Source: Marinilabilia salmonicolor (lineage in GTDB: Bacteria > Bacteroidota > Bacteroidia > Bacteroidales > Marinilabiliaceae). From it: a stretch of 64,000 nt of DNA. How positions within the stretch are numbered: the first letter of the stretch is position 1; each line of letters opens with the position of its first letter. Shown one piece after another: positions 60,451 through 64,000 of the stretch. Both the position numbers and the translations under genes were made by a program. The DNA is taken from contig NZ_PVTS01000014.1 in the NCBI RefSeq assembly GCF_003003035.1, positions 88,475 through 152,474 on the forward strand, written 5' to 3'. The notes below the pieces were generated by a model that saw nothing but the letters and a program-made list of their open reading frames with translations, ran no database searches and was not told the origin of the DNA.

Positions 60451-60877
60451 CCTTATGGATGTTTACGAAAGTCATTTAAAGGTAACCATTGCCAAAATTA
60501 GAGCCCTTTACCCGGAACTTGTGGAAGATTGCAAGCCCATTATTCCAGAAATGACAAAAACGCAAATGAGGGCCGTATTTGATGCCTTTATAGATTTGCG
60601 GGGTAGTATGCCGGAAAGTAACAAAGAAAATGAAATAACCTTGCTTGTGGCTGTTTTTGCCCTATTCTTTGACCCGGACTATTTAAACGGATTTAAAAAG
60701 AAAGCAAGGGTAGGTTTCCGGCCTATAATTTCAGAGTTTACCGGAATCAAAGAAAGGCTTTTGTCATATTACTTCAAACAGGCGTTAAACCAAACGGTGG
60801 TAAGGCGTTTTAGGGATGAGGTAATAAGCACTGCAAAAATAATTTCAGATTTAACAGGCTTAGATTTGGAATTGTGA
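60440..60877 (+). CDS. Unrecognised 145-residue protein
   Basis: Starts inside the preceding gene (11-bp overlap). Helical, with a hydrophobic stretch TLLVAVFALFFDPDYLNGF (about 63-81) and basic C-terminal half (YFKQALNQTVVRRFRDEVIS). No family recognised. Position after the gp10-like gene suggests a tail-completion partner (positional only). A promoter for the downstream non-coding RNA lies in its last codons. Confidence 0.65.
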   Translation: MPFSLMDVYESHLKVTIAKIRALYPELVEDCKPIIPEMTKTQMRAVFDAFIDLRGSMPESNKENEITLLVAVFALFFDPDYLNGFKKKARVGFRPIISEFTGIKERLLSYYFKQALNQTVVRRFRDEVISTAKIISDLTGLDLEL

Positions 60878-60959
60878 AAATTTAATTTCTATCTTTGAAG
60901 TGCGAACTAAATAAATAATAAGGGTGACCAATAGGCCGCCTCCAATGGGAGGTTTTTTT
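60865..60959 (+). ncRNA. Candidate ~55-nt terminated transcript
   Basis: A -33 TTTG (60865-60868) and -7 TATCTTTG (60890-60897), 21 bp apart, form a near-ideal promoter. About 40 nt after the predicted start (about 60904) lies a terminator: CCTCC (60939-60943), GGAGG (60948-60952), then seven T. No open frame is between. Either a very short RNA or an attenuator for downstream genes. Confidence 0.55.
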
Positions 60960-61073
60960 GTGCCTATATGTCAACAGATTTTCTTTAACCGTATAGATAT
61001 AGGACGGTTGCATTAATTCCACTGTTTTCGTGTTGTAATGGCATGAATAACCCTTATTATTTAAGAGTTCGCA
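60901..61073. repeat. Long imperfect inverted repeat around the 60.9-61.1 kb intergenic region
   Basis: Left arm 60901-60925 (TGCGAACTAAATAAATAATA then AGGGT) and right arm 61050-61073 (ACCC, then TTATTATTTAAGAGTTCGCA) match apart from a small insertion. They flank the terminator and an inner AACCGT/ACGGTT repeat. The beginning of the left arm (TTGCGAACT) is seen again at 61121-61129 just before the next gene. Possible structured RNA, origin or packaging signal. Confidence 0.55.
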
Positions 61074-61131
61074 AGCAGGCAAAGGAATAATGTAACCGTT
61101 TTTTTATTAATCATTTTTAAATTGCGAACTC

Positions 61132-61500
61132 ATGAATTCAAAAGAACAAACTCAAAAGCAAATTGAAGAGAGAAGAGAACAGCTTAAAAAACAAATCAAA
61201 GAGAGTGAAAGGATCATTGTTGCACTAACTGAAGAGTTATTCACCCAAATGAGCGGGCCTGAGATAACAGAACACCTTCAGGAAACAATGATGGCCTATT
61301 ACAATCCAATATTTCCGCAAACCAATGTTAACGATGTTGAAGATTTGAGATTAAGAGAGGTTGCAGATGTTACCTTTGCAAATTCATTTATCACTAAAAT
61401 GCTTTCTCGAATTGGTAAGGAGTGGGAAAACATAGAGAAGTGCTACGGCAACCTTACCGAACTTAGGACTTTGGAAAAACTGGAAAAACAATCTGCTTAA
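61132..61500 (+). CDS. Unrecognised 122-residue coiled-coil protein
   Basis: N-terminal 40 residues are a charged coiled coil (EQTQKQIEERREQLKKQIKE). The rest is helical (EITEHLQETMMAYYNPIF; FANSFITKMLSRIGKEW). No family recognised. First gene of the small late cluster, preceded by the structured intergenic region. Confidence 0.65.
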   Translation: MNSKEQTQKQIEERREQLKKQIKESERIIVALTEELFTQMSGPEITEHLQETMMAYYNPIFPQTNVNDVEDLRLREVADVTFANSFITKMLSRIGKEWENIEKCYGNLTELRTLEKLEKQSA

Positions 61501-61511
61501 ACCTTATACCT

Positions 61512-61799
61512 GTGGAATTTATAGATCATGAAAAGAGAAAGCTGTTAGAGGATCTTTCCGAAATAACAGTAAAACGTGTTTTGATTGAGTTGGGACAGTT
61601 AAAGCCATATTTGACTTTAAACCAAGCGAGCAAAATGTATGGCCGTGGGACTGTGGATCGATGGAAAAGAGAGGGACTAATTAAGTTTATCAAAGACGGG
61701 GCCAATACATCCAAAATTCGCATTGACCGCATAGAAATTGAATGCGTGGCAAAGAGTAGCAACCGGGCCAGTTATTATGAACACAATGTTCCTGAATAG
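61512..61799 (+). CDS. Small HTH protein, MerR/AlpA-like
   Basis: 95 residues from a GTG at 61512; the nearest ATG is out of frame. Residues about 32-80 form a helix-turn-helix with wing: YLTLNQASKMYGRGTVDRWK, then REGLIKFIKDGANTSKIRID. This is the pattern of excisionase/AlpA-like regulators with a low match. It may be a regulator of the late genes or a second directionality factor. 11 bp after the previous gene. Confidence 0.65.
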   Translation: MEFIDHEKRKLLEDLSEITVKRVLIELGQLKPYLTLNQASKMYGRGTVDRWKREGLIKFIKDGANTSKIRIDRIEIECVAKSSNRASYYEHNVPE

Positions 61800-61827
61800 T
61801 AAATAAGAACCTTTTAAATTTAAATCC

Positions 61828-62151
61828 ATGAAAAATAAAAATAAAGCCAACCTTCCAGAGTCTCACGAAGACTTTTTAGAATTGCATAAAGAGATAAGTG
61901 ACCTGTTAAAAAGCAATCCAGAATGGGAGGATATAAGTAAAAAGTTTAATGAGATTTCCCACGAAAATATCAACCCTGCTGAAGTAGTGATGGAGGGGTC
62001 GCCATCTAATGCACTGATAAAAGAGATTGAAGAGAAAATGGCAGATTCAAATTTTATGGATACCGTGGGGGAGAAAATCTTAAAATATCAAAATGCTATC
62101 ATGATTAAGGTTGTTGATAAACACATGGAAGAGGATAAATGGATTGATTAA
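61828..62151 (+). CDS. Unrecognised 107-residue acidic protein
   Basis: Helical and acidic (ESHEDFLELHKEISDLLKSN; NALIKEIEEKMADSNFMDTV). No family, signal or membrane segment recognised. Last plus-strand gene of the element, closed by a strong terminator 45 bp downstream. Confidence 0.65.
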   Translation: MKNKNKANLPESHEDFLELHKEISDLLKSNPEWEDISKKFNEISHENINPAEVVMEGSPSNALIKEIEEKMADSNFMDTVGEKILKYQNAIMIKVVDKHMEEDKWID

Positions 62152-62195
62152 CAGAGCTATTTTATTATCTTTATAGTCCTGCTATATTACCGAAA

Positions 62196-62230
62196 AGGGG
62201 TTTCACTTCAGAAGTGAGGCCCTTTTTTTT
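62196..62230 (+). terminator. Terminator of the plus-strand gene block
   Basis: GGGGTTTCACTTC pairs with GAAGTGAGGCCC (two G-T pairs), followed by eight T. A TATCTTTA string at 62166-62173 resembles a -7 box, so a short terminated RNA as at 60865-60959 is also possible. Confidence 0.85.
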
Positions 62231-62237
62231 GTTCCCA

Positions 62238-62646
62238 GTAGGCATATCTGCCTACCGAAACGGGAATCCCCGCAACGGTTAAACAAAGATCGTAATTCCG
62301 CTAAAAACACATTCTCAGACCGATACCGGAAACACGGCAACGGTATCTAACTACCTGATAAACTGCCAACGCAATTTTGCACCGGGGAAACTATCCGATA
62401 ATCGGACTGTTTGGAGTGTGATTTTCTCACAGCACTATCTTTTGATTTTACATACACGGAATTTGGGGTATGTAAACCCGTAGAACCTACGGAATAGAAA
62501 CACCCCTGTTTTGGGGTAAATAAAACCGGCGAATCCACCGTATGTAAATAGGCGGAATTCCACCTAATTAAAAAGAGCGAACATTATCGCCCTTTTATCA
62601 AAACGTTATACCGTTATCATACCAGCCAAAAGAACGGAATCCCGTT
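62238..62646. ncRNA. Array of about ten consecutive small hairpins, candidate structured RNA or recombination/packaging site
   Basis: In a 517-bp gap without genes, short inverted repeats follow one another: GTAGGCA/TGCCTAC (62238-62255), CGGG/CCCG (62261-62272), GATACCG/CGGTATC (62322-62347), TCCGAT/ATCGGA (62394-62406), TGTGA/TCACA (62417-62431), TTACATAC/GTATGTAA (62448-62475), CCGTAG/CTACGG (62478-62492), ACCCC/GGGGT (62502-62517), TAGGCGG/CCACCTA (62549-62566, one mismatch), GAGCGA/TCGCCC (62575-62592), AACGG/CCGTT (62633-62646). GGAAT recurs in or beside the loops. The GAGCGA hairpin has T runs on both sides and could terminate either strand. Whether it acts as RNA or DNA is unknown. 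Confidence 0.55.
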
Positions 62647-62668
62647 GTTTAAAAAAATGCTGTTCCGG

Positions 62669-63067
62669 TTACTTCTTATTTACCTTGCTTTGAAGCTCTG
62701 AAATTTTCTCACTTAAACCTGAAGGTATTTCCCCACCGTGGTTTTTTATTTCTTCGGCAAATTCTTCCAGATCAAAAAGCTGGTATTTTTTAGATGGTTC
62801 GCTTGGAGTGTTGACCTCAAAAAATGCCAGTTCCTTGTAAATGGAAACAATCTCATCTTTTTTATTCATGAATTTGGCTTTCTCCAAAGCTTTAAGGAGT
62901 GCTGTTTTTTGGCTAAGCCTATCGGCCCCAAACTTCTTTTTAATGGCCCGAACGTCATTAACCAGAACAAAAAAGGCTATCAGTATAGCCACTTGAATAA
63001 GAAAGGTAACAAAAACCACAGTTTGTAATGTGTCTGGATTCATAGCAGTAGAGTTTAGATAAGACAA
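62669..63067 (-). CDS. Membrane-anchored protein of unknown function, only minus-strand gene of the element
   Basis: 132 residues (or 124 from Met9 at 63043). One N-terminal membrane segment (VVFVTFLIQVAILIAFFVLV, about 18-37), then a cytoplasmic, charged helical domain (KALEKAKFMNKKDEIVSIYK; LFDLEEFAEEIKNHGGEIP). The small TM-plus-helix layout is seen in phage holin-like or superinfection-type proteins, but no family is recognised. It has its own strong promoter (63147-63178) bordered by three GGGTGCAA sites, so it is likely expressed independently, perhaps in the integrated state (inference). Confidence 0.72.
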   Translation of the reverse strand: MSYLNSTAMNPDTLQTVVFVTFLIQVAILIAFFVLVNDVRAIKKKFGADRLSQKTALLKALEKAKFMNKKDEIVSIYKELAFFEVNTPSEPSKKYQLFDLEEFAEEIKNHGGEIPSGLSEKISELQSKVNKK

Positions 63068-63146
63068 AAAAAGAGGGGCATACTCACATTTGAGCCGGCC
63101 CCTCTTTATAGTAAATTCAAAAGCTTGTTTAAGGCTTCCAATGTTT

Positions 63147-63217
63147 CAAAGGTAGTGATAAAATAAATTCAAGTCAAAAAGGGGTGCAAGTTTTTAGGGG
63201 TGCAAAACAGGGTGCAA
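63147..63217 (-). promoter_or_regulatory. Promoter of the minus-strand gene with three GGGTGCAA sites
   Basis: On the minus strand, TACCTTTG (63154-63147) is the -7 box and TTTG (63178-63175) the -33 box, 20 bp apart, an ideal match. Directly upstream lie GGGTGCAA at 63182-63189, 63198-63205 and 63210-63217 (plus-strand reading), all in one orientation, spaced 16 and 12 bp. The same octamer is found at 47604, 47622, 53351 and 53362. Confidence 0.7.
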
Positions 63218-63228
63218 TCCTTAAACGA

Positions 63229-63268
63229 AAAAGCCGCAACCCTTTAATAATAAAAGAATTGCGGCTTT
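63229..63268 (-). terminator. tRNA-Arg terminator at the right junction
   Basis: GCCGCAA and TTGCGGC arms with A run on the plus-strand left side: on the minus strand a GC-rich stem followed by CTTTTTCG, directly downstream of the tRNA. Similar in sequence to the hairpin at 47403-47447. Confidence 0.75.
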
Positions 63269-63273
63269 ATTCA

Positions 63274-63288
63274 GTGATCCGGGCGGGA
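63274..63288. other. attR: right copy of the 15-bp att core
   Basis: GTGATCCGGGCGGGA, identical to 47449-47463. It covers the discriminator, the 3' acceptor strand and part of the T arm of the tRNA-Arg gene, so the element restores a complete tRNA on integration. Confidence 0.88.
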
Positions 63289-63348
63289 TTCGAACCCACG
63301 ACCGACAGCTTAGAAGGCTGTTGCTCTATCCAGCTGAGCTACCGGACC
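63275..63348 (-). tRNA. tRNA-Arg (anticodon TCT)
   Basis: A 74-nt cloverleaf on the minus strand: acceptor GGTCCGG pairs with CCGGATC (one G-T), D arm GCTCAGCTGGATAGAGC, anticodon loop CTTCTAA with anticodon TCT at 63314-63312, T arm with GGTTCGAATCCC. No encoded CCA. It reads AGA codons. It is the integration site of the element. Confidence 0.96.
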
Positions 63349-63636
63349 ATTTTGCTCAAATGCGGTGCAAAGATAGGAAAAAGATGGAAAAGACCATCGT
63401 TCAAAGTGTTTTTTTGGCCTTGAATTATTCCTGGAATGGAAAGATTTTCCGATTTCTTGTTGGTTTGATGATTGATAGTGTGTTTCGTGTCATATATTTA
63501 TTTTTTTTTTTGTCTTAAGTGAATAAATAACCTGGCAGTTCATTGAATGCGCCATCTTTATTGTTGTATGAGGGGTTTAGGACTAAAATAGTTATATTTG
63601 ATTGTTTACAACTATGACCTGTGCATTCAGCAGACT

Positions 63637-63723
63637 ATGAACACCATTGCATTTATAGATATTGAAACCGATGTCCGAACCGGTAAAATTCTTGATGTAG
63701 GATATGTTGATGGTAAAAGATGA
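63637..63723 (+). pseudogene. N-terminal remnant of a DEDDh-type exonuclease (RecQ-family-like)
   Basis: 28 codons beginning MNTIAFIDIETDVRTGKILD and then VGYVDGK before TGA. FIDIET is the ExoI motif (D-x-E) of DEDDh exonucleases, and the start with KILDVG resembles the exonuclease segment fused to some Bacteroidota RecQ-type helicases. The frame stops before any other motif, so it is a broken copy. Confidence 0.45.
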
Positions 63724-63880
63724 TAAGTTGGAGTATGATGGTGCCAATAATCACCCCGATAAGGCAAAGGTAAATTTTGTGGTTTGGTGGAAGAAGGAGG
63801 AGGACACAAAAGAGATTAAGATATTGTTGCCTCAGATTCGTTTTAAAAATAGTAAATCCGGAACCATTCCCGCCGGTTAA
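63704..63880 (+). CDS. Unrecognised 58-residue frame
   Basis: ATG at 63704 opens MLMVKDDKLEYDGANNHPDK and continues KVNFVVWWKKEEDTKEIKIL to a TAA at 63878. It overlaps the remnant before it in another frame. No family recognised; it may be a small gene or a second fragment. Confidence 0.3.
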   Translation: MLMVKDDKLEYDGANNHPDKAKVNFVVWWKKEEDTKEIKILLPQIRFKNSKSGTIPAG

Positions 63881-63899
63881 TAACGGGTGTTCCGGATTT
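63854..63899 (+). terminator. Stem-loop after the 58-residue frame
   Basis: AAATCCGGAAC (63854-63864) pairs with GTTCCGGATTT (63889-63899), with a smaller CCCG/CGGG hairpin inside the loop, followed by TCATTC. The stem overlaps the end of the frame. Confidence 0.55.
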
Positions 63900-64000
63900 T
63901 CATTCTCCTGAGTTCCGCACTTTTTTTCATGTAAAAAACTTAACTTTCATTAAATCAAATTTTTAATGTATTTTTAGGTGTAAATTTGGGTGTCCCAGAG

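Larger units (their letters stand above)
47449..63288. mobile_element. 15.8-kb integrated element in tRNA-Arg: phage satellite or reduced prophage
   Basis: Bounded by the 15-bp direct repeat at 47449-47463 and 63274-63288, with a tyrosine integrase next to the left end and a tRNA at the right. The cargo is integrase, a partner of unknown function, excisionase-like and winged-helix proteins, DnaD-like and DnaB-like replication proteins, tape measure protein, small-terminase-like HTH protein, decoration-like and gp10-like proteins, and several small unknown genes. All genes except the last read rightward. Recognisable large terminase, portal, major capsid, protease, tail tube, baseplate and lysis genes are missing. 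The size is typical for phage satellites. Excision and host-phage dependence are inferred. Confidence 0.85.
63349..64000. other. Region right of the tRNA
   Basis: No complete gene of normal size. It contains a minus-strand TATCTTTG (63376-63369) suited as tRNA promoter -7 box, the short exonuclease-like remnant at 63637, a 58-codon frame at 63704, and a stem-loop at 63854-63899. Nothing else is assignable; the last 100 bp are AT-rich. Confidence 0.5.

Noticed and set aside
60882..61082. 66-residue minus-strand protein
   Set aside because: It lies wholly in the inverted-repeat region, antisense to a promoter and terminator, with odd composition; more likely non-coding.
50691..61799. Anti-phage defence or toxin-antitoxin module among the small genes
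   Set aside because: No recognisable toxin, nuclease or defence motif is seen in the small proteins; they are left as unknown.
62347..62538. 63-residue minus-strand protein in the hairpin region
   Set aside because: The frame is made of hairpin arms and has no protein-like pattern.
62238..62646. CRISPR array
   Set aside because: The hairpins differ in sequence and spacing and there is no repeated 25-40 bp unit; no cas genes are nearby.
63184..63423. 79-residue plus-strand protein across the tRNA
   Set aside because: It is antisense to the tRNA-Arg gene and the att site.

Overview
This is a Bacteroidota chromosome segment. It has tandem SusC/SusD pairs, hybrid two-component regulators fused to AraC-type domains, TAnnTTTG-type -7 promoter boxes, lipoprotein signals and a C-terminal tail resembling the type IX secretion signal. 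Genus cannot be fixed from the window; a free-living polysaccharide degrader (for example Marinilabiliales-like) is a guess.

Positions 1-47.3 kb are one large xylan utilisation locus. A minus-strand block (1-14.7 kb) encodes secreted enzymes: GH10 xylanase, a small esterase, a GH8 of the reducing-end exo-oligoxylanase type, a double-headed CE1 esterase, GH9, GH51 arabinofuranosidase, a multidomain GH3, and a CE1 esterase cut by the window edge. Next come two paralogous hybrid two-component regulators (15.7-19.6 and 25.0-29.0 kb), with a susC/susD pair between them on the opposite strand. From 29.9 to 43.0 kb lies a plus-strand operon SusC-SusD-SusC-SusD-lipoprotein-GH10 that matches the xusABCDE-xyn10A order known from xylan-using Prevotella and Bacteroides. 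A GH5-GH43 fusion enzyme follows (43.4-46.9 kb). Together these genes would bind xylan at the cell surface, cut the backbone, strip arabinose and ester groups, import oligosaccharides through TonB-dependent porins, finish them in the periplasm, and sense the products through the regulators. No alpha-glucuronidase, xylose isomerase or xylulokinase is seen here.

Positions 47,449-63,288 are a 15.8-kb integrated element bounded by a 15-bp direct repeat whose right copy is the 3' end of a tRNA-Arg(TCT) gene. It carries a tyrosine integrase, an excisionase-like protein, replication genes (a DnaD-like initiator and a DnaB-type helicase), a 1161-residue tape measure protein, a small-terminase-like protein, a gp10-like protein and many small unknown genes. 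No large terminase, portal, major capsid protein or protease is recognisable, so it looks like a phage satellite or a reduced prophage. A repeated TTGCACCC motif sits at the integrase promoter, ahead of two structural-gene blocks, and at the promoter of the only minus-strand gene. Two intergenic regions (60.9-61.1 and 62.2-62.65 kb) hold unusual structured non-coding sequence. The latter is a run of about ten consecutive small hairpins and is the least explained feature of the window.

Right of the tRNA (63.35-64 kb) there is only a short exonuclease-like gene remnant and one tiny unrecognised frame.
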